A DNA stretch of 64,000 nt. Origin: CAZVPF01 sp964628195. Its GTDB lineage: Bacteria; Planctomycetota; Phycisphaerae; Sedimentisphaerales; Anaerohalosphaeraceae. The stretch is from NCBI GenBank assembly GCA_964628195.1, contig CAZVPF010000007.1, positions 43,967 through 107,966 of the forward strand, given 5' to 3'. The position numbers were made by a program, and so were the translations under genes. Every line of letters starts with the position of its first letter. Positions within the stretch are counted from its first letter, which is position 1. Under the pieces are notes generated by a model. It was not told the origin of the DNA, made no database searches, and was given only the letters and a program-made list of their open reading frames with translations. Of the stretch, positions 8,527-17,377 are shown piece after piece.

Positions 8527-9387
8527 TCAGTCCAAATACTTTTTCGCGAGCATTTTCAGGTCGTTTTCATCAACGATGCCGTCATTGTTGAAATCCGCAA
8601 CCGGTGCGGATTTTTGCCAATCCTTTGAAAAAAAAGCGAAATCATTGTAATTTGTCTCACCGGTTTTGTTCATATCGGTTATGTGAAGCATTCTTGTATC
8701 GATATCTACTTGATCGATCATTGAAGACCCCAGTCTTTGCGGGTCGGGAAGCTGCGGGTCATGAAACGCGGTAACTCTGATATGGTCAGTCGTGCAGGGG
8801 TCGGATATTTCAAAAACTGCGCTGGCTACGTACCACTGTGCAGAATAACCCTCCGGCTCGCAAGGGTCATGCACCTGCTCGGATATTAATTTAATCCCGC
8901 CTGTGCTCGTAAAAGCCGGGTCACGGGCTACTTCGAACAGGACCGGCGGCAGTGCGTCTTTTCGTGCGTATACAGCAGCCTGCACCCAAAGCTGCCTGTA
9001 ATAATAAGGTTCAGCGGGGTACTGGAAAACCTCGAAAGTGAGTATCGTGTCACCACTTGTCCCCCCGTACATTGCAATACGGTCGGTTGCAATGCGGTCC
9101 GGTACATATTGCCAGCCTTTCATGAACGGGTGCGTGTGCGTAAAGTCGGTCAGTTGCGGTATGCCTGCAGTGTTTACATAATTCGGTTCGCCGTCGGGGT
9201 AACCGCTCAACGGAAGTTTGGACATATCGGTGATCGTTTCGGTTCCGTACTCGCCGTCGTCGCCGAAGTCCCAGCTTTGGTGTGTAAAACCGGAATCATT
9301 ATCCCATTGCGGGGGCATATAATAATCGCCGAACAAAGTAAGGTTTATAAACATGGCTGTTAGGATGAGACTGAATTGCTTCATCAT
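8527..9387 (-). CDS. Exported protein of unknown function with dockerin-like C-terminal tail
   Basis: 286 residues. A signal peptide (roughly residues 1-20) is followed by an Asp/Trp/Tyr-rich secreted domain that I do not recognise. The C-terminal 60 residues carry a degenerate first repeat (GETNYNDFAFFSKDW) and a good calcium-loop repeat DFNNDGIVDENDLKMLAKKY, like a type I dockerin pair. No cohesin is visible in the window. An upstream GGAG supports the ATG at 9387. Its neighbours are a pseudopilin downstream and a dockerin-tailed cytochrome upstream, suggesting a surface-exposed set. Catalytic function cannot be stated. Confidence 0.7.
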   Translation of the reverse strand: MMKQFSLILTAMFINLTLFGDYYMPPQWDNDSGFTHQSWDFGDDGEYGTETITDMSKLPLSGYPDGEPNYVNTAGIPQLTDFTHTHPFMKGWQYVPDRIATDRIAMYGGTSGDTILTFEVFQYPAEPYYYRQLWVQAAVYARKDALPPVLFEVARDPAFTSTGGIKLISEQVHDPCEPEGYSAQWYVASAVFEISDPCTTDHIRVTAFHDPQLPDPQRLGSSMIDQVDIDTRMLHITDMNKTGETNYNDFAFFSKDWQKSAPVADFNNDGIVDENDLKMLAKKYLD

Positions 9388-9493
9388 TCATAAGCTCCAT
9401 TTTTTAAAAAACAGTGTAAAAAACCAGAGTTTATTTTATCAAATTGTACGTTCAATTACCAGAGGGTAACCGAAATAAAAATCAGATGTATTT

Positions 9494-11806
9494 TTAGAAG
9501 GCCGATTTCCCCCAGAGCCATTTATCTCCAATATCAACCAGGTCGGCTAAGTCCACTGTACCGGAACCGTCAAGGTCCGTTCCGTCACAGTCATTATTCG
9601 CGGCACAATCACTATGCCGCCACCACGCGCTGAAATGAGCGAAATCAATGTAATCGACCCCCCACGGTTCTACTATATCTGCTGCCGGCTGCTGAGGTTC
9701 CGTCCCCCAGGAGGCGGAAGTCATTTCAAATGGTACTATGCCTGCGACATTTGCGCCGCTTCCGTCCAGGCCGTGATTGTGGTACCAGAGGTCCCAGATG
9801 ATATTACCCCACGGGCGAAGCTGGGCGAAGAAGGGGTCCGACTGGACAATATATGCCTCTGGTTCCTGAGAAGGAGTGGGTGAGGAAAGGGTATCAGCCG
9901 TGCCGTTGATCTCGTCCCGCAGAAACTCGACATATTCTCTGCTGGTGCCTTGATAGTAGAGTTCTACGTTTACATATTCACAGCCGGGCGGAAGCTGGAG
10001 ATTTACCTGATCATAACCTCCTGTGTATTCTTCCGGTGTAAAGTAGTTGGGGTCGATAACACCGTGCCATACAGGGGTGCTGAGTCGCAGGTCGGCTGAA
10101 CTTATGTCGAAACCTTTTGGCGGGATGCGGTTATCCTTGTATCTTCCGGTCGCAAGAACGAAGTGGAAGGTTTCTTCTTCACCGGTCAGGTCACTTTTGG
10201 GATGCACTTCGTAGATCAGCTCATCGATATAATGCTCGTTGCCGGCAAGAGCCGGAGAACTTGGCGAGTAATGGTGATCAAGTCCCTTTAGAGTTCCCAC
10301 GGATTCATCGTAGGGGTTTGCGATGTATACAGACGTACCGTTGCTGTAGGCTTCAATGCTTATGAACATTCGCCTGCCCTCGGGGAAACCGGATATAAGC
10401 TTATGGGCGGTGTTGTTCTGTATCCTGAAGGTAAGATTTCCGTTTACAGGGTCATAAGACAGGTTCTTGATATTGGCTGCGAGCCTGAGCTGGTCCTTTG
10501 CCCTGTCGGAGCCCGCTTTAAGCAAGGCCCCGTTATTTTTGGGTGTTTCACCGGCATTTAAGTCAAGGGTTATTTCCGAGACGGGTCTGTCGAGTATTTG
10601 TACATTTACAGGGTCATATACAGGTCCGGAAGGGTCGAGGCTTGCGAGGATATGGGATATCCATGCGTTTCCTCCTGTCATGTCGTGCATAGGCAAACCG
10701 CTGTTGGGGTGTTCTGTGCTTTCAGTTGGGCGAATTGGTGCGTCTTTCTTGTCACAGCCTGCTCCGGTTACGTCGAACATGTGGCAGTCCTGGCATTTTG
10801 CGACATGGTTTATGCCGCCGCTTGCCGCGGCAAATTCCGGGTTTGTTGGCGCGCCTCCCTGCTGGGCATATGTTGAGAGCATGAACTCGGAGAATGTGCG
10901 TTCGACATGGAAGTATCTAAATGCAGAGTACTGCTCGGATATTAAATGCTCTCCGCCGGACTGGTCACTAAGCCCGGACAGGCCAAGGTTCGCAAGAGCC
11001 GGGTTGGAGACATCGTGGCATGTTGCGCAAAAATATTTCGATTTATGATACCTGCTGTAGAATACGGCGTGTCTTGCTGTGTGGTCTGCAAAGGATGCAC
11101 GTTTTGCCCCGTCGGCGGCAACGAAATACTGGCCGCTTGCGTTTTTATTATATGTCCCGTACAGCGGGACAAAGGATTTAGTATAGAAGTCATCAATGCC
11201 GTTGAACATAAGTATCGCAGCCGATTCACCCCGGTCGGCAAGGTAAGTGTCTGTCGCCATATTCGCGGAGAAAGTTGTCGCTTCGTCCCAGTAACCGGCC
11301 CAGTCGTTTCCTTCACGTGTACCGTTATAGGTTGTCTCGAAAAACGGGTCATACATTCTGTGGCAAAGATCGCAGCCTACTCCGTCAAAGTCATCCCCTG
11401 TCATGGCAGATGCGTTGGGCGGATCCGACCTGCCCGCGAGCCAACCGGAAGGAAAGTGACATCTTTCGCAAAGGTCCACCGCATTTGCATTTCCAAGAGC
11501 CCAGATGCTGTCTTGGGCGGCGACGGTCAGGCAGGCCCAGAATATCGGGTCTCGCGAAGCATGAGCCATCATCGAGCCTTTCCAGCCGTCCCCCGGTTCT
11601 ATTTCGGAACCTTCGACATAACCGGCGTGGCAGTTGAGGCAGCGATTCGAGGCCTCAAGGGTTACCCCCTGGGCAGGCTGAGTGCCGGGCATTCTCACCA
11701 GGGGGTCATTTTCCACAATCAATGGAACCCATGCCTGGGCGGTGCAAAGGATAAATGTTAGGAAAAAAAGAATACCCGTCAGATAAGAAACACGTTTTTG
11801 CGACAT
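9494..11806 (-). CDS. Exported five-haem cytochrome c with dockerin-like tail
   Basis: 770 residues from the ATG at 11806, which has GGAGG 8 bases upstream; the ORF reads five codons further but without a site. A signal peptide is followed by five CXXCH haem motifs: CLNCH 56-60, CERCH 113-117, CDLCH 145-149, CATCH 260-264 and CQDCH 338-342. A beta-rich domain with no haem motifs follows, and the last 55 residues are a dockerin-like repeat pair (SDCAANNDCDGTDLDGSGTV and after). The layout resembles large multihaem cytochrome c-554-like or oxidoreductase proteins. The electron partner is unknown. Haem attachment would need the ResB/CcsA pair encoded at 5864-7667. Confidence 0.85.
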   Translation of the reverse strand: MSQKRVSYLTGILFFLTFILCTAQAWVPLIVENDPLVRMPGTQPAQGVTLEASNRCLNCHAGYVEGSEIEPGDGWKGSMMAHASRDPIFWACLTVAAQDSIWALGNANAVDLCERCHFPSGWLAGRSDPPNASAMTGDDFDGVGCDLCHRMYDPFFETTYNGTREGNDWAGYWDEATTFSANMATDTYLADRGESAAILMFNGIDDFYTKSFVPLYGTYNKNASGQYFVAADGAKRASFADHTARHAVFYSRYHKSKYFCATCHDVSNPALANLGLSGLSDQSGGEHLISEQYSAFRYFHVERTFSEFMLSTYAQQGGAPTNPEFAAASGGINHVAKCQDCHMFDVTGAGCDKKDAPIRPTESTEHPNSGLPMHDMTGGNAWISHILASLDPSGPVYDPVNVQILDRPVSEITLDLNAGETPKNNGALLKAGSDRAKDQLRLAANIKNLSYDPVNGNLTFRIQNNTAHKLISGFPEGRRMFISIEAYSNGTSVYIANPYDESVGTLKGLDHHYSPSSPALAGNEHYIDELIYEVHPKSDLTGEEETFHFVLATGRYKDNRIPPKGFDISSADLRLSTPVWHGVIDPNYFTPEEYTGGYDQVNLQLPPGCEYVNVELYYQGTSREYVEFLRDEINGTADTLSSPTPSQEPEAYIVQSDPFFAQLRPWGNIIWDLWYHNHGLDGSGANVAGIVPFEMTSASWGTEPQQPAADIVEPWGVDYIDFAHFSAWWRHSDCAANNDCDGTDLDGSGTVDLADLVDIGDKWLWGKSAF

Positions 11807-11847
11807 TTTCCAACCCTCCATGCCGAGTCAATAAATAAACAATAGCT

Positions 11848-11853
11848 ATTATA
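11848..11853 (-). promoter_or_regulatory. Extended -10 element of the cytochrome gene
   Basis: The minus strand reads TGTTATAAT, a perfect -10 with the TGn extension. A -35 match is poor, as is common for extended -10 promoters. The predicted leader is about 35 bases. The adjoining dyad at 11856-11872 would overlap the polymerase site. Confidence 0.5.
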
Positions 11854-11855
11854 AC

Positions 11856-11872
11856 ATAGTATTGACTACTAT
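11856..11872. promoter_or_regulatory. Perfect inverted repeat beside the cytochrome promoter (possible operator)
   Basis: ATAGTA-ttgac-TACTAT, six-base arms with a five-base centre, just upstream of the -10 box of the cytochrome gene. The position suits a dimeric repressor or activator. No cognate regulator is identified. Confidence 0.35.
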
Positions 11873-12227
11873 TTGCCATGAAATTCCTGATGTATAAAAA
11901 ATTTCATACTTCTTTTACCAACCACCGGCTATTAGACGAAAAATCTGTTTTTTGTGCATAAATGCTTTCAATCGGGGATATGAGAAATATTTCCACTTGG
12001 GTTTCCAGAAAAACTCTGATCATTTATTAATAAAAAAAACGGTTTTTGTCTTCATAAGACCGATATTACCGGACGCAGCAAGTTTTATATTGAATCAATA
12101 TCTGAAAAATGATATAATCAATAAAAGTTGGGGGGCTGGCTGAAAAGGCCTGCTCAAGCGGAAATTAGTGCGAGAGGATGGAACTTCCAAAAAATATTAG
12201 TACTGGTTCTTGTTTGGAGATAAGTTG
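11873..12227. other. Divergent intergenic region between cytochrome and PEP-CTERM genes
   Basis: About 355 bases without a supported gene. A 63-codon open frame at 11952-12143 has no ribosome site and no recognisable protein features. The right part carries the promoter at 12090-12118 and a leader of about 100 bases for the PEP-CTERM gene. I could not fold the leader into a known riboswitch. Confidence 0.5.
12090..12118 (+). promoter_or_regulatory. Promoter of the PEP-CTERM gene
   Basis: TTGAAT, exactly 17 bases, TATAAT. Transcription would start near 12125, leaving a leader of about 100 bases before the ATG at 12228. Confidence 0.6.
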
Positions 12228-12845
12228 ATGAAAAGGCCGGTTATTTTGAGGAACGTAGTTATTGTATGTATTTTGTTAACCTGCGGTGTTGCCGGAGCCA
12301 ACCTTACCAGCAATATCGCCTATTTCAATGACCCCTCGGGTTTGGCAAGCGACCCCTTCTTTACAATCGATGTCGGCAACGGCCTGGTAACAGGCGGCTG
12401 GGACGACAGCAGAGACGGTTTAGACCTTTACATTCCCTACAGCGGTGCGGTGTACTATGACGCTTATTTTACAATGACAGACCTGGCTTACGTGGGAAAT
12501 CTAAACGGCGGATTCACCAGTGGAGGCGTTATTGATTTCTTTGACAATGGTGGTGTTGTTCCGGTTCTTACTTTCACTTTCGGGTCGGCGAGCGTGTCCC
12601 CGGTTTCCCTTGGCGGTGTTGACCTTATCTTCAGCGATAATGTCACGATATCGGGCAGTGAAATAGAGATCGTACTTACCGATGAGTCTTTCACTTTCGG
12701 TTTTGCCAACCAGACTCTTTTCCCGGACGGCAGTGGTTATACCTCTACCTCGAACTTTATCAGCTCGGCAACTGTTCCCGAACCTGCAACTGTAGGCATA
12801 CTCGGCCTGGGGCTTGCAGCTGTCGGTTCAAGGCGGAAACGCTAA
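12228..12845 (+). CDS. PEP-CTERM sorting-domain protein
   Basis: 205 residues. The ATG at 12228 has GGAGAT 8 bases upstream and starts a clean signal peptide (MKRPVILRNVVIVCILLTCG). The middle is an acidic, Gly/Ser/Thr-rich beta domain without cysteine after the signal, lacking similarity I recognise. The end VPEPATVGILGLGLAAVGSR plus Arg/Lys residues is a textbook PEP-CTERM: a VPEP motif, a hydrophobic helix and a basic tail. Such tails are processed by exosortase (EpsH/XrtA) and linked to extracellular polysaccharide export. No exosortase gene lies in the window, so it must be elsewhere. Function unknown. Confidence 0.85.
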   Translation: MKRPVILRNVVIVCILLTCGVAGANLTSNIAYFNDPSGLASDPFFTIDVGNGLVTGGWDDSRDGLDLYIPYSGAVYYDAYFTMTDLAYVGNLNGGFTSGGVIDFFDNGGVVPVLTFTFGSASVSPVSLGGVDLIFSDNVTISGSEIEIVLTDESFTFGFANQTLFPDGSGYTSTSNFISSATVPEPATVGILGLGLAAVGSRRKR

Positions 12846-12878
12846 ACCAGTTGAGCAAGATATAACGATATAACCGGG

Positions 12879-14876
12879 TTATTCGATATAGTTGTCTGAA
12901 ACGACTTCTACGGGGCATTGCGGCAGGGCTTTTAAGAAGAGTCTGCCGTAGTGCCTTTTTACTATGCGCGAATCCAGTATGACTATTATACCCGAATCGG
13001 TTTGATTGCGTATCAGCCGCCCGAAACCCTGCTTGAACTTGAGTATCGCAGTAGGCAACTGGTATTCGGTGAATGGGTTTCTGCCCTGTTGTTTGATCGT
13101 CTCAATCCTGCCCTGTACGAGAGGGTGGTTTGGGACAGCGAAAGGCAGGCGAACTATTATTACGTTTTTCAGAGCATGGCCGGGCACGTCCACACCCTGC
13201 CAGAAACTGTCCGTTCCGAACAGAACACTCGAATGGTCGGCTTTGAACTTTTCGAGCATTTCACTGCGGTCAATGCCGGAACCCTGGGCGAGAAGTTCTA
13301 TGCCGTGCTGCTCGGTAAACGGGCGAACCTTTTCTTCCATTTTCCTGAGCATCGAGTAGCTTGTAAACAGTACGAAGGCACTGCCGGAGGTTTTTTTTAT
13401 GTACTTTATTACGGCATCTGCGGCCGGGTCGATGAATTCCTTTTGCGTGGGTTCGGGGAGATCAGCTTCTATATATACAGTCGCCTGGTTTTGATAATCG
13501 AAGGGCGAACCGAGTCTTACTGTATCGTAGTCTTCAAGGCCGATGCTCTGTGCGAAAAACTCAAAGCCGCTGGCGGGTTCTTGCGGGTCACTTTCACAGC
13601 TTAGCGTTGCGCTGGTCAGTACGACCGAATCAAGCGGGTCGAAGAGTATCTGCTTTAGACCCGGCCCCACATCAACCGGTGCGCTTTTTAAGGCAATCCG
13701 CCCGGATCGCGATTTTGACGATTCGACCCAGTATATATTCTCGTCGGTAGGCTGGGTGATAAAGTCTTTTATCTCAAGTTCAAGCGCGCGGCATTTATCC
13801 ACATAGCGGTCGAGCTCGTACTGATGGTCCTCGTCATCGGTATTTTTTATCAAACGGACAAGCTCGAGGCGCAGTGCGCGAATGGAATGAGTTATATTGT
13901 CATCTACAAATTCCCTGTCACACCTGCAGGAGGAGTTTTCAGAATCCACGTTATCAAGCCAGGCGGCAACCTGGGCGAAAAAAACTTTCGCCGCCTGTTC
14001 GACCGACTTGACAAGTTCCTTTGCTTCGTTGTTTTGTGTTGTATCGGAAAGCAATCCTTTGCGGGTTCGAGGGTTATATATATTGTTCAGCATATACGTT
14101 ATCGACAGGTTTGAGACCGATATTCCGAGCTGCTGCTCGGCAACGTGCTGAAGATTGTGTGCCTCGTCGATAACGGCGGCCTTATATTCGGGAAGTATGC
14201 CCGGAGCAGCCTGCTTCAGTACAAGGTCGCTTGTAAGAAGTGCGTGATTGGCGACAATGATATCAGCCGAGTCCAGCGTTCTGCGTGCCCGCCGGTAAAA
14301 GCAGTCTTTGAAGTGGGGGCACTTTCTCCCCGGGCAGTTGCCGTGTTCTGCTTTTACCGCGTCCCATGCCTTAGGGGACGGCGGAAAGGGCAGGTCGGAA
14401 AGCGAACCGTCGGTTGTGGAGCGGGACCAGGCGTCGAGCTCAATTATATTGGGCAATTCATTGCTGAAAAGCTGCTGTTTTTTCTTGAGTGCGAAAGCGA
14501 GCCTTCTTTTGCAGAGATAGTTTTGCTTACCCTTTGCAAGGGCGGCTGTGAATCCAACAGGAAGAAATCCTGCGAGGAAGGGGATGTCCTTGTTTATAAG
14601 CTGCTGCTGAAGGTTGATGGTATAGGTGCTTACGATAACTTTCACGGAATTATTAAGCGCAGACTCTATTGCGGGAACTATATATGCGTAGCTTTTGCCA
14701 ACCCCTGTGCCGGCTTCGGCGGCAAGAGTGCGGGCATCTTTAAACGCTGCGGTAACAGCCATTGCCATTTCAAGCTGTTGTGGGCGAAACTCGAAGTTTT
14801 CGTGAGACTTCGCAAGCAGGCCCGTCCGTCCCAGCGCCGTTTGCGCTAAAGAGTCTTTTTCCGCGAACGATATCAC
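12879..14876 (-). CDS. DinG/YoaA-family ATP-dependent DNA helicase
   Basis: 665-residue XPD-like superfamily 2 helicase (5'-3' with Fe-S cluster in characterised relatives). It has Walker A AEAGTGVGKSYAY near residue 58-70, DEAH as VIDEAHNLQH, and a cysteine set between them (CKRR, then CPGRKCPHFKDC) fitting the 4Fe-4S domain. C-terminal motifs include FGTDSFWQGVDVPG and QGFGRLIRNQTDSG (motif VI). The exonuclease domain of Gram-positive DinG is absent. Likely roles are R-loop or recombination-intermediate processing. The start codon is GTG with only a weak site, 6 bases after the TPR gene stop, so translation may be coupled. Confidence 0.9.
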   Translation of the reverse strand: MISFAEKDSLAQTALGRTGLLAKSHENFEFRPQQLEMAMAVTAAFKDARTLAAEAGTGVGKSYAYIVPAIESALNNSVKVIVSTYTINLQQQLINKDIPFLAGFLPVGFTAALAKGKQNYLCKRRLAFALKKKQQLFSNELPNIIELDAWSRSTTDGSLSDLPFPPSPKAWDAVKAEHGNCPGRKCPHFKDCFYRRARRTLDSADIIVANHALLTSDLVLKQAAPGILPEYKAAVIDEAHNLQHVAEQQLGISVSNLSITYMLNNIYNPRTRKGLLSDTTQNNEAKELVKSVEQAAKVFFAQVAAWLDNVDSENSSCRCDREFVDDNITHSIRALRLELVRLIKNTDDEDHQYELDRYVDKCRALELEIKDFITQPTDENIYWVESSKSRSGRIALKSAPVDVGPGLKQILFDPLDSVVLTSATLSCESDPQEPASGFEFFAQSIGLEDYDTVRLGSPFDYQNQATVYIEADLPEPTQKEFIDPAADAVIKYIKKTSGSAFVLFTSYSMLRKMEEKVRPFTEQHGIELLAQGSGIDRSEMLEKFKADHSSVLFGTDSFWQGVDVPGHALKNVIIVRLPFAVPNHPLVQGRIETIKQQGRNPFTEYQLPTAILKFKQGFGRLIRNQTDSGIIVILDSRIVKRHYGRLFLKALPQCPVEVVSDNYIE

Positions 14877-14882
14877 AAAATA

Positions 14883-16409
14883 TCAATCCCAGAGCGAGGC
14901 ATTTGCTTTTTTATCGATCGCGTTTTTAAGCAGTTTCACAGCCTTGTCTTCGGGCATGTTCTTTTCAGCTTCTTTTACCAGTGCAAGGGCTTTATCGATC
15001 TCGTTTGAGTTGTAGTGAACATAAGCAAGAAGGAATTCGAGTTCCGGGATGGAATAACTTTCGACCCTGTTTCGCAGGTCCAGCACTCTTCCATCAAAGA
15101 AATCCCTCGAACCTATTATCGGAATTATCTCAATCATTTCGGTTGTTTTTTCCGGTTCGAGGATTATTGCCTGTTGAAGGTAATAAGACGAACTCATATA
15201 CTCACCGGCCCCGAAAAGTGCGTGTGCCCTGCCGATATATGTTCGGTAGTCATCCGGGACAAATATATCCGCGAGAGTAAATGCGTCCGCGGCGCGGTAA
15301 TAATCCCGCTGTTTCAAAAACTCCTGACCGGCCTGGAGATAGTAATCGAATTTGGCCTGTGCATAGCTGTCGAAAGTTTTATGCTTGCCTCGTATTTCTT
15401 CGGCTTTTTTATGGTCAACTTCGGGTATCTCCGGTGGCTTGAGTTTTTCCGGTTTCAGCTTATTGTCATCTTGTCGCTGCTGATCTTCGATGTCCTGTTC
15501 AAGCTGTTGTTTTTCAGCCTGTTTATCCTTGTTTCTTGGTTCGGGCCTGAGGAGCTCGTCGATGGGGTTTGGTTCGGTATCCTGCTTGTCTTCCAGCAGT
15601 TCGGCCTGCTGTCGTTTCTTTATATCCTCGAGGGTTTCAGGTTTTTCGGGTTCATCAGGTTCTACAGGCCGGGGTTTGAGATCAAGGACACTTTCCACGT
15701 CACTTTCAGCTTCCGGAGGCTTCCTGGTTTCGTTTACGACTTTTCTATCAAGGTCGCGCGTATCGAAAGTCTGCTTGATATCGGTTCTTTCCTCTATATG
15801 GCTTTTTATGTAGCTTTCGAGCTGGTTATCATCGAAAGAAAGCGGTCTTCGAGTTGTTCTATCCGTGTAAGTGTCATAGCTTCTTCGGATACGATCGTAG
15901 CGGTCCATGAGAACCTGATCTCTGCCGGCTGCGGCGTGTTGATATCGGTCGATGGAATGAACGGTACGGTTGTCATATCCGCCATCAAAATAAGGTTCGA
16001 ATCCCCGGGTTGTTGCTGTAGAGGGATTTCTCATAATAAATGGATCGGAGTGGGTCAATTCACCGTAGTCATAGTTCAGCGTGCTGGATCGACGCATAAA
16101 CGAAGTTTCGGGAAGGTAATCCCTGGAAGGTACTTCCCGTGAATACCTTGGAATATGGAACAGTGAATTTCTGCGGTATGGCACCACCCCGTCGTAATAA
16201 CCGTATGCATTGTTCTGAGAATTGATCTCACGCAGTGTGTTGCTTCTTATGGTTTCATTCCTGTATACGGTTGTGGGCACGGTGGGGTCTGTGGTCGGAG
16301 AGGACGGGGGAGTAGTGCCCCTGCCGGCGGCTAGAGCGGAAACTGCATATAGCATCACTGTCAATAAAACCATTTGACATGCAATTTTGTTGATTCGGGT
16401 ATTATCCAT
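14883..16409 (-). CDS. Exported TPR-like protein with long charged linker
   Basis: 508 residues from the ATG at 16409, which has AGGAGG 8 bases upstream. A signal peptide (hydrophobic LTVMLYAVSALA) precedes an Arg/Tyr/Ser-rich region, then a low-complexity Pro/Glu/Lys/Asp/Gln segment of roughly 120 residues. A helical C-terminal domain follows, with tandem TPR-like pairs (FLKQRDYYRAADAFTLAD; ALFGAGEYMSSSYYLQQA; LAYVHYNSNEIDKALALVKE). It probably sits in the periplasm or at the outer membrane as a scaffold; partners are unknown. It lies 12 bases after the NAD kinase gene and 6 before the helicase gene. I do not recognise a named family. Confidence 0.75.
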   Translation of the reverse strand: MDNTRINKIACQMVLLTVMLYAVSALAAGRGTTPPSSPTTDPTVPTTVYRNETIRSNTLREINSQNNAYGYYDGVVPYRRNSLFHIPRYSREVPSRDYLPETSFMRRSSTLNYDYGELTHSDPFIMRNPSTATTRGFEPYFDGGYDNRTVHSIDRYQHAAAGRDQVLMDRYDRIRRSYDTYTDRTTRRPLSFDDNQLESYIKSHIEERTDIKQTFDTRDLDRKVVNETRKPPEAESDVESVLDLKPRPVEPDEPEKPETLEDIKKRQQAELLEDKQDTEPNPIDELLRPEPRNKDKQAEKQQLEQDIEDQQRQDDNKLKPEKLKPPEIPEVDHKKAEEIRGKHKTFDSYAQAKFDYYLQAGQEFLKQRDYYRAADAFTLADIFVPDDYRTYIGRAHALFGAGEYMSSSYYLQQAIILEPEKTTEMIEIIPIIGSRDFFDGRVLDLRNRVESYSIPELEFLLAYVHYNSNEIDKALALVKEAEKNMPEDKAVKLLKNAIDKKANASLWD

Positions 16410-16421
16410 TTTGCTCACCTC

Positions 16422-17273
16422 CTAATTATGATTTATGTATTTGGGCTTTTCGGCCCATTTAAGTTTCTCTGCAAGTGTGTCCCATTGCGTCCTGACGGGG
16501 TTGTTTACCACAAGGAAACAGCCTTTGTCTTTTTTAATGTTCACTAAGTCGTCTTTTCTTAAGTTAATCGATACCTGTCCGTCAAAGATCAAGGTTGTTC
16601 CATCGTTCACCTCGACAGGTCTTACTTTAATGTCATTTTCAGCGTTTATCACAACCGGCCTGAAGCTCAGGGAGTGAGGGCATATAGGTGTTATAACTAT
16701 CGCGGCGAGGTTAGCCGAAAGAATAGGTCCTCCCGCGGATAGATTATAAGCCGTCGAACCTGTGGGGGTGGAAATTATCACTCCGTCTCCGAAGCAACCT
16801 GCGAGCTGCTGGTCATTTACCGACATTTGGATGTCTATCATCCTGAAAGGGTGACCTGCGGCAATAATTACGTCGTTTATGGCCCGCGACTCGAATATAA
16901 TTTCTCCGTTCCTGCTAACCAGACAGGTTAAAATCATTCTTTTTTCAATGATCGGATTATTTATTATACGTTCAAAGTGCTGTTTGAGTTCGTCCAGGCT
17001 GAATTCAGCAAGAAACCCCAGTTTTCCCACGTTTACACCGATAACAGGGATATTTGCGCTTGCCAGATCGCGTGCGGCTGAGATTATGGTGCCATCGCCT
17101 CCGAAAACCACGGCGTAGTCAGCCGGGGCAAGTTTTTCAGGCTTGACAGTGCTGTCAAGGCAGTTAGCGATGATATCGGCCTTTTTTTCAACAAAGCTGA
17201 TGAACTCCTGCATCGCTTGCGCGGCATTTTGCCTTCTTGGGTCACAAAATATTATCAACTTTGTTTTCGGCAT
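16422..17273 (-). CDS. nadK: NAD kinase
   Basis: ATP-NAD kinase making NADP+ in the cytoplasm. 283 residues. The invariant GGDGT motif is at 58-62 and the second signature FGDGVIISTPTGSTAYNLSA with GGP follows in the middle. The length matches the bacterial family. It begins with a moderate ribosome site and ends 12 bases before the TPR gene, forming a possible three-gene unit with that gene and the DinG-type helicase. The dxs gene upstream ends about 100 bases away. Confidence 0.93.
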   Translation of the reverse strand: MPKTKLIIFCDPRRQNAAQAMQEFISFVEKKADIIANCLDSTVKPEKLAPADYAVVFGGDGTIISAARDLASANIPVIGVNVGKLGFLAEFSLDELKQHFERIINNPIIEKRMILTCLVSRNGEIIFESRAINDVIIAAGHPFRMIDIQMSVNDQQLAGCFGDGVIISTPTGSTAYNLSAGGPILSANLAAIVITPICPHSLSFRPVVINAENDIKVRPVEVNDGTTLIFDGQVSINLRKDDLVNIKKDKGCFLVVNNPVRTQWDTLAEKLKWAEKPKYINHN

Positions 17274-17377
17274 TGCCGATAGGCCTTTCGTATTAATTTT
17301 AACATTTCATTACTATTATCGTAATTCAGGGCCTGTTTATATTAACTTAGTTCTTTTGAGGTTATAATTATAGGCTC

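Noticed and set aside
10946..11761. 271-codon ORF on the plus strand
   Set aside because: Antisense to the cytochrome gene, whose CXXCH motifs, signal peptide and GGAGG support the minus-strand reading.
12125..12227. Riboswitch in the PEP-CTERM leader
   Set aside because: No match to cyclic-di-GMP, cobalamin or other riboswitch cores that I could recognise; kept only as a leader with unknown structure.
15015..16142. 375-codon ORF on the plus strand
   Set aside because: Antisense shadow of the TPR protein gene: low-complexity Phe/Leu-rich translation, no ribosome site and no domain, while the opposite strand has a signal peptide, AGGAGG and TPR-like repeats.
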